From Nitrospira_E sp052156535 (GTDB lineage Bacteria > Nitrospirota > Nitrospiria > Nitrospirales > UBA8639), in NCBI RefSeq assembly GCF_052156535.1, contig NZ_JBQKUP010000034.1:310001-374000 (forward strand): a stretch of DNA of 64,000 nt, given 5' to 3'. Of the stretch, positions 21,557-30,668 are shown piece by piece. The first letter of the stretch is position 1. Each line of letters starts with the position of its first letter. The notes under the pieces are model-generated. The model ran no database searches. It was not told the origin of the DNA and worked only from the letters and a program-made list of their open reading frames with translations. The translations under genes were made by a program, and so were the position numbers.

Positions 21557-22360
21557 TTAGGATAAGCCTAAAACGTCGGCCATGGAATAGAGGCCAGGTG
21601 GTTTTTGGGCTACCCATTCAGCTGCCCGGAGCGCGCCTTGGGCAAAGGTATCGCGAGTATGGGCCCGGTGGGTTATTTCAATGCGTTCTCCTGGCCCACC
21701 CAATAAAATGGTATGATCCCCAACAATATCTCCTGCGCGGATGGTTTGCATGCCAATTTCACGAGTTTTCCGTTCGCCGGTCATACCATGTCGTGTATAG
21801 ACGCCCACTTCTTGTAAATCCCATTCCATGCCTTCTGCCAGAGCCTCAGCCAGTTTAAGGGCAGTTCCGCTGGGGGCGTCCTTTTTCTTATTGTGATGGG
21901 CTTCGATTACTTCGATGTTGTACTGCTCACCTAGAGATCTGGCGATTTTCCCGATGGTGCTGAGGAGCACATTGATCCCTACACTCATGTTTGGGGAAAA
22001 CACACAGGGGATTTTGAGAGCGAATGTTTTAAGTTGGGCCAATTCTTGATCAGTGAATCCGGTAGTTCCAATGACCATGGCCTTGGTGGATTTGACGACT
22101 TGCTGGAGGTTGGCCAGACAGGATGAAGGAGCCGTGAAGTCGACCACCACATCACCCTGTGAAAGACAGGTTTGGAGATCGTCGGTGATCGGAATGTTCA
22201 CTTGCCCGAATTGGGCGACTTCGCCAGCATCTTTTCCAATGGCGGGATGCCCTTTTACTTCGACTGCTCCGGAAAGCTGTAGTCCAGGGGTGCCCTGAGT
22301 TAATGCGACTAATCGCATGCCCATTCGACCGGCCGCGCCGGTAATGATCGTTCGAATCAT
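21557..22360 (-). CDS. dapB: 4-hydroxy-tetrahydrodipicolinate reductase
   Basis: 267 residues. The N-terminal dinucleotide-binding loop GAAGRMGMR and the family signature EAHHNKKKDAPSGTA, with the substrate-binding His/Lys residues, are intact. It reduces the DapA product using NAD(P)H in the lysine/meso-diaminopimelate pathway. It follows dapA by 13 bases and closes the lysA-dapA-dapB run. Confidence 0.96.
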   Translation of the reverse strand: MIRTIITGAAGRMGMRLVALTQGTPGLQLSGAVEVKGHPAIGKDAGEVAQFGQVNIPITDDLQTCLSQGDVVVDFTAPSSCLANLQQVVKSTKAMVIGTTGFTDQELAQLKTFALKIPCVFSPNMSVGINVLLSTIGKIARSLGEQYNIEVIEAHHNKKKDAPSGTALKLAEALAEGMEWDLQEVGVYTRHGMTGERKTREIGMQTIRAGDIVGDHTILLGGPGERIEITHRAHTRDTFAQGALRAAEWVAQKPPGLYSMADVLGLS

Positions 22361-22373
22361 GTGTTCTCTTTCT

Positions 22374-23246
22374 TCAGAGCACTCCGGCTTGTTTCAAGGC
22401 TTCTTGAAGTGCTGGTCGAAATTCCGTAGCAAGTGGGGTAAGCGGCAGTCGAACTTCTTCTGACATTTTTCCCATCATGGCCAGAGCCGCTTTTACAGGA
22501 ATGGGATTAGTCTCTAAAAATAATGCTCCAAATACGGGGGAGAGTTTGTAGTGAAGGAGTCTCGCTGTTTCGTAGTCACCTTTTAGTGCGGCGTTCACCA
22601 TGTTTGCCATATCGGTCGGGGCGACGTTGGCGGTGACGGTGATCACGCCTTTCCCGCCGAGGGCGATCATAGGGAGTGTCAAGGGATCATCGCCTGAGAG
22701 CACAAGGAAGCCAGGTCGGGATTGATGTATAATTTCGGACACCTGTTGGAGAGATCCACTGCCTTCCTTGATGCCAATAATATTTTGAATTTCCGACAGG
22801 CGGCTCACCGTGGTCGGCAACATGTTGATGCTGGTCCGCCCTGGAATATTGTAAAGGATCTGTGGGAAGTCGACGGCTTTGGCGATAGCGGCAAAATGAC
22901 GATAAAGCCCTTCCTGTGTGGGCTTATTGTAATACGGGGTAATGAGCAAAGCCCCATCGGCACCCACGGCTTTGGCATGTTTCGTAAAAGTAATGGCTTC
23001 ATCTGTAGAGTTTGAGCCTGTTCCGGCAATGACAGGAACCCGCTTATTCACCACTTCTACGGTGAATGAAACGACCCGTTCATGCTCTTCCGGGGTCAAG
23101 GTGGCTGATTCGCCTGTCGTCCCACAAGGTACAATGCCATGGGTCCCAAAAGAAATTTGGGATTCGATGAGATCGGCCATGGCCTTTTCATCGAATTTTC
23201 CCTTCGAAAATGGGGTGACAATAGCGACTAACGAACCGCTGAACAT
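22374..23246 (-). CDS. dapA: 4-hydroxy-tetrahydrodipicolinate synthase
   Basis: 290 residues, a TIM-barrel class I aldolase condensing pyruvate with aspartate semialdehyde. It has the GTTGESATLT pyruvate-binding motif, the catalytic Tyr in LITPYYNKPTQEG and the Schiff-base lysine in IIGIKEGSG. The start codon at 23246 is preceded by GAGGTCAG. It is usually feedback-controlled by lysine in this family; the sequence here does not settle that. Confidence 0.96.
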   Translation of the reverse strand: MFSGSLVAIVTPFSKGKFDEKAMADLIESQISFGTHGIVPCGTTGESATLTPEEHERVVSFTVEVVNKRVPVIAGTGSNSTDEAITFTKHAKAVGADGALLITPYYNKPTQEGLYRHFAAIAKAVDFPQILYNIPGRTSINMLPTTVSRLSEIQNIIGIKEGSGSLQQVSEIIHQSRPGFLVLSGDDPLTLPMIALGGKGVITVTANVAPTDMANMVNAALKGDYETARLLHYKLSPVFGALFLETNPIPVKAALAMMGKMSEEVRLPLTPLATEFRPALQEALKQAGVL

Positions 23247-23345
23247 AATTCTGACCTCAATCTTTTGGTGTAGGGAATTTTTGTGTTGGTAACGACAAAC
23301 CGGCGAACGCCTTGGCGAACCAATACAAGACTTTAAATCAAAAAA

Positions 23346-24608
23346 TCAATTCGAGAAGGATTCTGAAATGGTTTCGCCTCGAATGAGATCCTCATAACTT
23401 TCTCGTTTTCGAATGACTGTGATGTCCTTCCCTTTCACGAGCACCTCGGGGACGCGTGGCCGAGAATTATAATTTGAGGCCATTGTAAATCCATACGCTC
23501 CGGCACTCATGACGGCCAGGAGATCTCCAGGTTGAGAATGGGGCATTTTTCGATCTTTTGCTAGAAAATCTCCTGATTCGCAAATGGGTCCAACTACATC
23601 AACCGTGTTGACTGCGGATGACTCTTTTTTTAAGACCGGCTGAATATCGTGGTGGGCATCATATAAGCTTGGTCGTAACAGATCATTCATTGCGGCATCG
23701 ACAATCACAAAATGCTTGTCCGCGCTTTCCTTGTTATACAGCACTTTCGTCACCAAGATGCCCGCATTGCCTACAATAGACCGGCCCGGTTCCATAATAA
23801 TCTGGCATGAGACGGATTGTAGCAACGGGGAAATAGCTTCAGCCAGCTCTTTGGGATGGGGAGGCGTTTCGTCCGAGTAGGTAATACCAAGTCCTCCGCC
23901 TATGTTGAGATACTGAATGTGGACACCTTTGGATTGCAGTGTTTGAATTAAGGCGATCGCTTTTTTTAAGGCATCAACAAATGGGGTGACCTGGGTTAAT
24001 TGGGAACCAATGTGTGAGTGAACGCCTACTACTTCAATGTGAGGAAGATTCCCGGCTGCGTCAAATTCTTCAAGTGCCCGGTCCGCTCCAATTCCGAATT
24101 TGCTTTTTTTTAATCCGGTAGAAATGTACGGATGGGTTTGGGGATCAATATCCGGATTGATGCGTAACGCCACTTTGGCGCGAAGACCCATGGAACCAGC
24201 GACCTCATTGATCTGCTGCAATTCACCTGGAGATTCAACATTGAACATCAGAATATCTGATTCCAATGCATATTGAATTTCTTCTTTGGATTTCCCGACC
24301 CCGGCAAAGACAATTTTGTTGGTCGCCATTCCGGCTGTTAACGCGCGGAAAAGTTCTCCACCAGACACGATGTCTGCGCCACACCCTTCCTTGGCGAGGA
24401 GACGTAAGACGGTTAGATTCGAATTGGCTTTCATGGCAAAAGCCACGATATGTGGAATGGCATTGAAGGCTTGATCAAAAGCATGAAAATGTCGAATCAA
24501 TGTCCGATGGCTATAAATGTAACAGGGAGTCCCTACCTGTTCGGTAATTTGGTGAATGGAGACCTCCTCACAGAATAATTCGTCTCCCTGGTAGTGAAAG
24601 TCATGCAT
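23346..24608 (-). CDS. lysA: Diaminopimelate decarboxylase
   Basis: 420 residues from the ATG at 24608, a fold-type III PLP decarboxylase making lysine from meso-diaminopimelate. It contains the PLP lysine in FAMKANSN, the HIGSQ segment, GGGLGI and the CESGD motif. Its ATG lies within the last codons of the upstream radical SAM gene, giving an 8-base overlap, so translation is coupled. An in-frame upstream start at 24662 would lie deeper inside that gene and adds unconserved residues. Confidence 0.95.
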   Translation of the reverse strand: MHDFHYQGDELFCEEVSIHQITEQVGTPCYIYSHRTLIRHFHAFDQAFNAIPHIVAFAMKANSNLTVLRLLAKEGCGADIVSGGELFRALTAGMATNKIVFAGVGKSKEEIQYALESDILMFNVESPGELQQINEVAGSMGLRAKVALRINPDIDPQTHPYISTGLKKSKFGIGADRALEEFDAAGNLPHIEVVGVHSHIGSQLTQVTPFVDALKKAIALIQTLQSKGVHIQYLNIGGGLGITYSDETPPHPKELAEAISPLLQSVSCQIIMEPGRSIVGNAGILVTKVLYNKESADKHFVIVDAAMNDLLRPSLYDAHHDIQPVLKKESSAVNTVDVVGPICESGDFLAKDRKMPHSQPGDLLAVMSAGAYGFTMASNYNSRPRVPEVLVKGKDITVIRKRESYEDLIRGETISESFSN

Positions 24609-26478
24609 GCTGGATATCCTCATCAAACAGGTCCAAATTTTCAAGAGCGATTTCGGAAACAATGGATTGAAAGGCTTCTTTTAAGTTTCGATACCGTAAT
24701 TTCGTGTGGGGGGTGATGGCTCGGAGAATTTCCCCATCAAATAACGTGTAAATAGCTTTCGGAGTCGCATGTTTTATATGCTCAAAGTTGACCACGATAT
24801 CCATTTTAGCGTCCCGTCCAGCTTGTGTAATCCTTTTCAAGAGTTCTTTGGCATTCAGGTGGTCTAATGTTCCCTCCAGATCAATGAACAAAGCCGCAAA
24901 GGCATCGTGACGACGAGCTTTCATTTTCAAACAGAGCTCCTGGGGTTTGGAGTCAGGAAATGGTTGAGGGTGAAGAGCGTTAGGAACGAGTTGCTGCGTT
25001 TCACATGTCGGGAGATTGGTTTGCAGATTTTTTAAGACTTTAGCCAGGGGGGATAGAGCGCCTTTGGGTGTGGTGCGGTATATCAATTTTCGAAATTCCC
25101 AATTCATTTCAAGCCGGGGAATCAGTCGTTGGCTCTTATGCCCCATGCGATTCCAGATGCAGGGCCAGGAATAAAACTGGTGGTTGGCCCAGAAAAACCC
25201 TTCCTGTAATTGCTCGGCTGACATGCGTTTGGGTGTGTATACCACATGCTTCCCGTCATACTTCGACCAGTCCTGATCAATGATCCGGCCCTCCCGCTTA
25301 AACCGTTCGAATAAAGCCGTCCCTGGAAGGGGGGTCAACACATTAAAGTAGGCCAATTCGACTTTGTTTCGTGTCAAAAATTCTACGGCGGTTTCGAATA
25401 CCGATTCGTCATCATTATCAAATCCAAACACGAGGCCGGGATTCACCATGATGCCATGGTCATGAAACATTTTAATTTGTTTTTCAAATTTCCGCACCTG
25501 ATTGAATCCTTTATTGGTTTCATCGAGCGAATCATCCGACAACGATTCCATCCCGACAAAAACCGATACGCAACCGCTATCGGCAGCCAATCGTACCATT
25601 TCAGGATCATCCCCAAGAAAGAGAGTGGACTGACAGCCCCATTTAATGTTGAGGGATTTCAGAGCCTGCCATAACTCACGGCAGTAGGCACGATGACTGT
25701 TGTGCAGGTCATCCACAAAAGCAACAATCGAACCTTCTTCCAGCCCTACCCAAATTTTCAGGGAGGTTGTTAGAGCGTGGAAAAGTGACCCACGGGTCAT
25801 TCGTTCAATAATGTCCGATCGAAGCCATTCTTTGGCTCGTTTCAGTTCTTCAATGACTTCGGGAACGGGTCGGCGTCGAGTGGTTTTGCCATTAAATGGC
25901 GAAACGCTGCAAAACTCACAATCAAAATGACATCCTCGCGTCGTGAAGGTGCAAAGCCTGGTCATATAAGAATCCGGGCTGAGCAATTCAATACGCGGGG
26001 GTTTGTAATGACTCAAGGTTGGAAATTGGTCCATGCGATAGATTCGTTTCAAGGACCCGGTTTCGATGTCGGTGATGACTTGAGGCCAAAGGTCTTCGGC
26101 TTCCCCGCAGACAATGGCGTCGCAGTGGCGAAGGGCTTCATCAGGGCAATAGGTGGGGTGCACTCCTCCGAGAATGACGGGTTTCCCACGTCGACGAAAC
26201 TCATCCGCGATTTCATAGGCTCTCGGGGCATAACATGTCATGATGGATATTCCAACCACATTACAGGGAGTCTCAAAATCGATATCCCTTACGGCTTCGT
26301 CCACGATTTCGACATCCCATGTTGTTGGAGTATAGGCGGCAATCGCTGGTAGGCTGAGTTTTGGAAACCAGATCGACCGGCGCTCGCTAGCCGTCATACG
26401 ATAGGGATTATTTCGTGGATAGGGATCAAGCAACAGGAGTTTGGGACGAATTTCACCGTGAGTGAGAGAGGTATCCAT
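24601..26478 (-). CDS. B12-binding radical SAM protein (DUF4070 type) with STAS-like C-terminal domain
   Basis: 625 residues from ATG 26478, which follows a GGAGG eight bases upstream; the earlier GTG overlaps that site. Residues about 10-150 form the cobalamin-binding-like Rossmann domain, without the DxHxxG histidine loop. C183-x3-C187-x2-C190 (RGCHFDCEFC) binds the radical SAM cluster. A DUF4070-like region follows to about residue 480. The last 100 residues (ALFIDLEGTLDHLNAKELL ... MDIVVNFEHIKHATPKAIYTL) look like a STAS domain. Related proteins methylate or rearrange lipids such as hopanoids; the substrate here is unknown. It is inserted between lptM and lysA. Confidence 0.85.
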   Translation of the reverse strand: MDTSLTHGEIRPKLLLLDPYPRNNPYRMTASERRSIWFPKLSLPAIAAYTPTTWDVEIVDEAVRDIDFETPCNVVGISIMTCYAPRAYEIADEFRRRGKPVILGGVHPTYCPDEALRHCDAIVCGEAEDLWPQVITDIETGSLKRIYRMDQFPTLSHYKPPRIELLSPDSYMTRLCTFTTRGCHFDCEFCSVSPFNGKTTRRRPVPEVIEELKRAKEWLRSDIIERMTRGSLFHALTTSLKIWVGLEEGSIVAFVDDLHNSHRAYCRELWQALKSLNIKWGCQSTLFLGDDPEMVRLAADSGCVSVFVGMESLSDDSLDETNKGFNQVRKFEKQIKMFHDHGIMVNPGLVFGFDNDDESVFETAVEFLTRNKVELAYFNVLTPLPGTALFERFKREGRIIDQDWSKYDGKHVVYTPKRMSAEQLQEGFFWANHQFYSWPCIWNRMGHKSQRLIPRLEMNWEFRKLIYRTTPKGALSPLAKVLKNLQTNLPTCETQQLVPNALHPQPFPDSKPQELCLKMKARRHDAFAALFIDLEGTLDHLNAKELLKRITQAGRDAKMDIVVNFEHIKHATPKAIYTLFDGEILRAITPHTKLRYRNLKEAFQSIVSEIALENLDLFDEDIQHA

Positions 26479-26563
26479 TCTTTTAACCTCCACAAACAGT
26501 TAGAGAGACTGTGGAGGACCTCATTCTACCTTGTGAGGTTCTCCCTGGACAAATCCCTGTGTA

Positions 26564-26812
26564 TTATCGGGTATCGATAGGATACACGGTGGGTAATTCC
26601 ACTGCCTCTTCCAGTGGTACATTCAGGGGGTCCTGGTCAAAGGCTTCCTCAGTTTTAGCCCGATCTTGCTGTTGCTTGAGTCTCTTGGCTTCAATGCCAA
26701 CTTTTTCTGGGGGAATGGGAGGGCCCACTGCTCCGCAACCTGAGGAGAAGAAGAGCGCCAGTATGCAAAAAATGAGGAAGTACCTGGAAGTAGTCTTTAA
26801 GATTTTCCTCAT
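26564..26812 (-). CDS. lptM: LptM/YifL-like small lipoprotein
   Basis: 82 residues from ATG 26812. A signal peptide with a lipobox ending FFSSGC is followed by GAVGPPIPPEKVG, which matches the CG..GP...P start of mature LptM proteins. LptM is an outer-membrane lipoprotein that helps oxidative maturation of the LPS translocon LptD. Its place directly after argH (five bases) matches the argH-lptM-lysA order known in other Gram-negatives. The tail is charged and probably disordered. The gene symbol is based on motif and context. Confidence 0.75.
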   Translation of the reverse strand: MRKILKTTSRYFLIFCILALFFSSGCGAVGPPIPPEKVGIEAKRLKQQQDRAKTEEAFDQDPLNVPLEEAVELPTVYPIDTR

Positions 26813-26817
26813 GCCGC

Positions 26818-28308
26818 TCACTGTTTTTTCATCGAACGTTTCATTTCGGCCTGTAATGATTTTTTCCAACCCTTGATTTGTTTTGTGACTTGGGCTGTAG
26901 CGGTACCACCTACAATGTTTTTACTGTTAATCGCAGCTTCGGGAGTTAAAATTTGAAATGCTTTGGGGTCAAAGGACGAGGAGGCATTCAGTAAATCCTG
27001 TTGGGTGAGTTGTCCCAAATCCTTCCCTTTCGCTAAACACTCCCGTACCAGACTTCCCACCACGTGGTGGGATTCACGGAAAGGCATTCCCTTTTTAACC
27101 AGATAGTCCGCCAACTCCGTGGCAAGTAGAAAACCCTGAGACACCGCCTCTTTCATAGGCTCAGGTCGTATCGTTAGTTGAGCCAGGAGTTCTGCGTAAA
27201 TATTAACCGATATCGTCACGGTATCCAATGTGTCAAACAACGGTTCTTTGTCTTCCTGAAGGTCTCGATTGTAACTGAGAGGCAATCCTTTTAAAGTGGT
27301 CAGGAGGCTGAACAAATGTCCATAGACCCGACCGGTTTTTCCGCGGATCAGTTCAGGGACGTCTGGGTTTTTTTTCTGTGGCATCATGCTGCTGCCTGTA
27401 CAAAACCCGTCGGGAAGATCTGTGAAGTGGAATTCTTGTGATGACCATAAAATCAGCTCCTCACTTAAACGAGAGAGGTGCATCATCACGATGGCGCAAG
27501 CGCTAAGCACCTCAATGACATAATCTCGGTCAGACACGGCATCCAGGCTATTCTGGGTCACGCGAGGGAAATGTAATAAGGAAGCGGTATAGTGTCGGTC
27601 GATCGGGTAATTGTTTCCAGCTAACGCACCGGAACCTAACGGCATGACGTTAATTCGAACCAAGGCATCATGGAGACGCCCTTTGTCCCGCTCAACCATT
27701 TCAACATAGGCTAGGGCGTGATGCGAAAAGAGAACGGGCTGAGCCCTCTGTAAATGTGTATAGCCCGGCATCATCACGCCCATATACCGCTCAGCGAGCG
27801 TCACGAGGGACTGTTGTAGTACACGAAGATCATTGCTCAGGTGTTGGAGGGTATCCCTGAGGTAGAGTCGAAGATCCAGGGTGACTTGATCATTCCGGCT
27901 TCGGCCGGTGTGGAGTTTTCCGCCAACTGGCCCAATGAGCTCAGTCAGCCGCCGTTCAATGCTCATGTGCACATCTTCATCTTCGGTCTTCCATTGATGG
28001 CGACCGGCGCGAATGTCCTCCCGAATGGTCACGAGTCCTCGAATAATGGTTTGGCATTCTCGCTGCGGCAAAACCTTGGCCCGTTGTAACGTTTTACAGT
28101 GGGCGATGCTGCCTTCAATGTCGTATTCATACAGGCGGCGATCAACGTTGATCGAGGCTGTGAACGTTTCCACTAGTTGATGTGTTTGACCTTGAAATCG
28201 CCCTCCCCAGAGCTTTTGATCTCCGGTTTTTTGTGGCGGCTTTGGTTGAGGAGATGCTGAAGAACGGGATCGGGTGTTGAGGGAGGTCGCGCCGGCGCGT
28301 TTCTTCAT
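26818..28308 (-). CDS. argH: Argininosuccinate lyase
   Basis: 496 residues from ATG 28308, which follows AGGAAGA and comes five bases after the argF stop. The fumarase/aspartase-superfamily signature GSSMMPQKKNPD is present, along with HTGRSRNDQ and the KLWGGRFQG start of the conserved core. It cleaves argininosuccinate to arginine and fumarate. The first 30 residues are a basic Ser/Pro/Lys-rich extension ahead of the usual start of the family. No argG is adjacent. Confidence 0.96.
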   Translation of the reverse strand: MKKRAGATSLNTRSRSSASPQPKPPQKTGDQKLWGGRFQGQTHQLVETFTASINVDRRLYEYDIEGSIAHCKTLQRAKVLPQRECQTIIRGLVTIREDIRAGRHQWKTEDEDVHMSIERRLTELIGPVGGKLHTGRSRNDQVTLDLRLYLRDTLQHLSNDLRVLQQSLVTLAERYMGVMMPGYTHLQRAQPVLFSHHALAYVEMVERDKGRLHDALVRINVMPLGSGALAGNNYPIDRHYTASLLHFPRVTQNSLDAVSDRDYVIEVLSACAIVMMHLSRLSEELILWSSQEFHFTDLPDGFCTGSSMMPQKKNPDVPELIRGKTGRVYGHLFSLLTTLKGLPLSYNRDLQEDKEPLFDTLDTVTISVNIYAELLAQLTIRPEPMKEAVSQGFLLATELADYLVKKGMPFRESHHVVGSLVRECLAKGKDLGQLTQQDLLNASSSFDPKAFQILTPEAAINSKNIVGGTATAQVTKQIKGWKKSLQAEMKRSMKKQ

Positions 28309-28313
28309 GAAGG

Positions 28314-29309
28314 CTATCTTCCTAACCATTGAAGCAAAATAGCTTTTTGGATGTGTAGGCGGTTTTCGGCTTGATCCAGAACGACTGATTGTGGGCCGTC
28401 CAGCACGTCTTCGGTTATTTCCTCTCCCCGATGGGCCGGCAGGCAATGCATGAGGAGGGCATCGGGTTTTGCCTGCTGCATGAGTCTCCCGTTGACTTGA
28501 TAGGGCGCCAGAGCTTCCATGCGTGGTTTCTGCTGGTGTTCCTGGCCCATGCTGATCCACACATCTGTATAGATCACATCAGCGTCCGTTGCGGCAATGT
28601 TAGGATCATGGGTAATTTCAATTCTGGCACCTGTTTGTTGGCCTTCTTTTTGTGCCGCCTCAACGAGGCGGGGATCAGGTTCATAGCCTTTTGGGCATCC
28701 TACGATCACGTGCATGCCGACCTTTGACCCGATCTCGATGAGGGAGTGTGTGATATTGTTTCCGTCTCCAATGTATGCCAGCTTTAAGCCTTTCGCGTGG
28801 CCCCTGTGTTCGACAATGGTCAAAAGATCAGCCAATGCCTGGCAGGGATGACAATCGTCCGTTAACCCATTGATGACAGGAATTGAGGTATGTCGGGCCC
28901 ATTCTTCTAGGGAGGCTTGGTTGAAGGTTCTTACGACGAGTCCATCCAAATATCGCGTGAGAACTTTTGCCGTATCGGCTAAACTTTCTCCACGGCTCAA
29001 TTGAATTTTTTCGGACGCTAGAAAAATGGCTTGTCCACCAAGTTGATTCATCCCGGCTTCAAACGAAACCCTGGTCCGCGTAGAGGGTTTTTCAAAAATA
29101 AGACCCAACGTTTTGCCCTTCAACGGAAAGGTGGTGCGCCCCTGTCTTCGGGCAGCCTTCATCTTTTGAGCAAGAGTAATCAGATGATGAATCGTATCCC
29201 TGGGAATATCGGCCACCGTCAGCAAGTCCTTGGGAAGGGCCATCCTCTTCTTGCGCTGTGCGGAAGGGGTGGATTTTCGGGTACGAGAAGGCTGCCTTGG
29301 TGACGACAT
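28314..29309 (-). CDS. argF: Ornithine carbamoyltransferase
   Basis: 331 residues. Carbamoyl-phosphate-binding STRTRVSFE, the HPCQALADL motif and ornithine-binding MHCLPAHRGEE are intact. It makes citrulline from ornithine. The ATG at 29309 comes three bases after the argD stop, suggesting coupling; an internal ATG at 29243 would remove a 22-residue Arg/Ser/Lys-rich extension and start at the usual ALPKDLLTVAD core. Which start is used is uncertain. Confidence 0.95.
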   Translation of the reverse strand: MSSPRQPSRTRKSTPSAQRKKRMALPKDLLTVADIPRDTIHHLITLAQKMKAARRQGRTTFPLKGKTLGLIFEKPSTRTRVSFEAGMNQLGGQAIFLASEKIQLSRGESLADTAKVLTRYLDGLVVRTFNQASLEEWARHTSIPVINGLTDDCHPCQALADLLTIVEHRGHAKGLKLAYIGDGNNITHSLIEIGSKVGMHVIVGCPKGYEPDPRLVEAAQKEGQQTGARIEITHDPNIAATDADVIYTDVWISMGQEHQQKPRMEALAPYQVNGRLMQQAKPDALLMHCLPAHRGEEITEDVLDGPQSVVLDQAENRLHIQKAILLQWLGR

Positions 29310-29312
29310 GAT

Positions 29313-30506
29313 TTATCGATGCTTGGAAAGAACGTCAGAGAGGACGGACAGGAGACGATCAATCTGGGCGTTACTGATGATCAAGGGAGGCACAAATCGG
29401 AGTACCTTTCCCATAGTGCAGTTGATTATGACCCGTCGCTCAAGGCATTCCAGGACGAGAGGTTTTCCGTCAATGGTTAATTCTAAACCCTGGAGGAGGC
29501 CCATGCCGCGGGCCTCATGAATGCAGGAGAATTGTTCTTTCAGGGAGCTAAGTCCTTTGGCTAAATAGCGACCGGCAACCAGCCCTTGTTCAAGTTTTCC
29601 GCCTTCAATGAGGAGTTCCAAGACTTTTAAGGCTACCGCGCAGGCTAAAGGGTTGCCTCCGAACGTGGAGGCATGAGTGCCTGGTTCAAATGCCGCTGCG
29701 ACGTTGTCGGTAGCTAGACAGGCTCCAATGGGGAGACCTCCCCCCAGGCCTTTAGCCAACGTCATAATGTCGGGTTGAATTCCGAACTGCTCATAAGCAA
29801 ATAACGTCCCCGTACGACCCATCCCGGTTTGTACTTCATCAAAAATCAGAAGAATTTGTTTCTCTGTGCAGAACTCTCGAAGTTCTTTCAGATAGGAAGG
29901 ATGGGGAACCATGATCCCACCTTCAGCCGGAATGGGTTCTAGCATCACAGCTGCCGTTTGGGGAGTTATATTGGTTTTCAACGCTTCCAGATCATTGAAT
30001 GGAACATATCGAAATCCAGGAACAAGCGGTCCAAACCCTTCTTGTAATTTTGGCTGGCCGGTTGCAGTGAGACTCGCCAATGTTCGTCCATGAAAGGAAT
30101 TCACCATGGTCAAAATTTCAAACCGTTCCGGACCAAAGGTGTTGTGTGCATATCTCCTGGCTAACTTTATAGCGGCCTCGTTGGCCTCTGTCCCGCTATT
30201 ACCAAAGAACACTTTGTCCGCAAAAGACAGTTCCACCAGCTTTTGGGCCAGTCTGGTTTGGGGTTCGGTATAAAACAGGTTGGAGGTATGAATGAGTTGC
30301 CGGGCTTGTCGCGTGATGGTCTCCACAAGATCCGGTTGGGCATGGCCTAGGATATTGACGGCAATCCCCGCGAGACAATCGAGATATTCCCGGCCTTCTG
30401 CATCATACACCAGACATCCATTTCCTCGAACAAGAGAAATGGGTAGGCGGGTATAGGTATTCATCAGAAATCTACCCGTATTTTGTTGAAGTTCACTTGT
30501 AATCAT
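29313..30506 (-). CDS. argD: Acetylornithine aminotransferase
   Basis: 397 residues from ATG 30506 (the frame continues upstream to 30599 without family similarity). Class III PLP aminotransferase with NTYTRLPISLVRG, the GNSGTEANEAAIKLAR motif, FDEVQTGMGRTG and the PLP lysine in TLAKGLGGGLPIGA. It transaminates N-acetylglutamate semialdehyde to acetylornithine and may also serve lysine synthesis as DapC. First gene of the leftward arginine-lysine run. Confidence 0.94.
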   Translation of the reverse strand: MITSELQQNTGRFLMNTYTRLPISLVRGNGCLVYDAEGREYLDCLAGIAVNILGHAQPDLVETITRQARQLIHTSNLFYTEPQTRLAQKLVELSFADKVFFGNSGTEANEAAIKLARRYAHNTFGPERFEILTMVNSFHGRTLASLTATGQPKLQEGFGPLVPGFRYVPFNDLEALKTNITPQTAAVMLEPIPAEGGIMVPHPSYLKELREFCTEKQILLIFDEVQTGMGRTGTLFAYEQFGIQPDIMTLAKGLGGGLPIGACLATDNVAAAFEPGTHASTFGGNPLACAVALKVLELLIEGGKLEQGLVAGRYLAKGLSSLKEQFSCIHEARGMGLLQGLELTIDGKPLVLECLERRVIINCTMGKVLRFVPPLIISNAQIDRLLSVLSDVLSKHR

Positions 30507-30611
30507 ATTGTCAAAAACCCGCGTGAATGCAGGCGAATTTATCACACGACTTCTTATGTGCGCAATAATGAGATGTGTGAGAGATTGGCCAGCAAACAAA
30601 AAGCAGGTGAG

Positions 30612-30652
30612 GAGGCTCCGTCCGAGAGTCCAATCCAGGCCGGAGGAGCCTC
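30612..30652 (-). terminator. Probable terminator downstream of the desaturase gene
   Basis: GAGGCTCC and GGAGCCTC form an 8-bp stem with an interrupted extension; on the minus strand a CTTTTTG run follows some 12 bases later. It separates the desaturase from argD. Confidence 0.55.
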
Positions 30653-30668
30653 TAAATGCTAAATGTCG

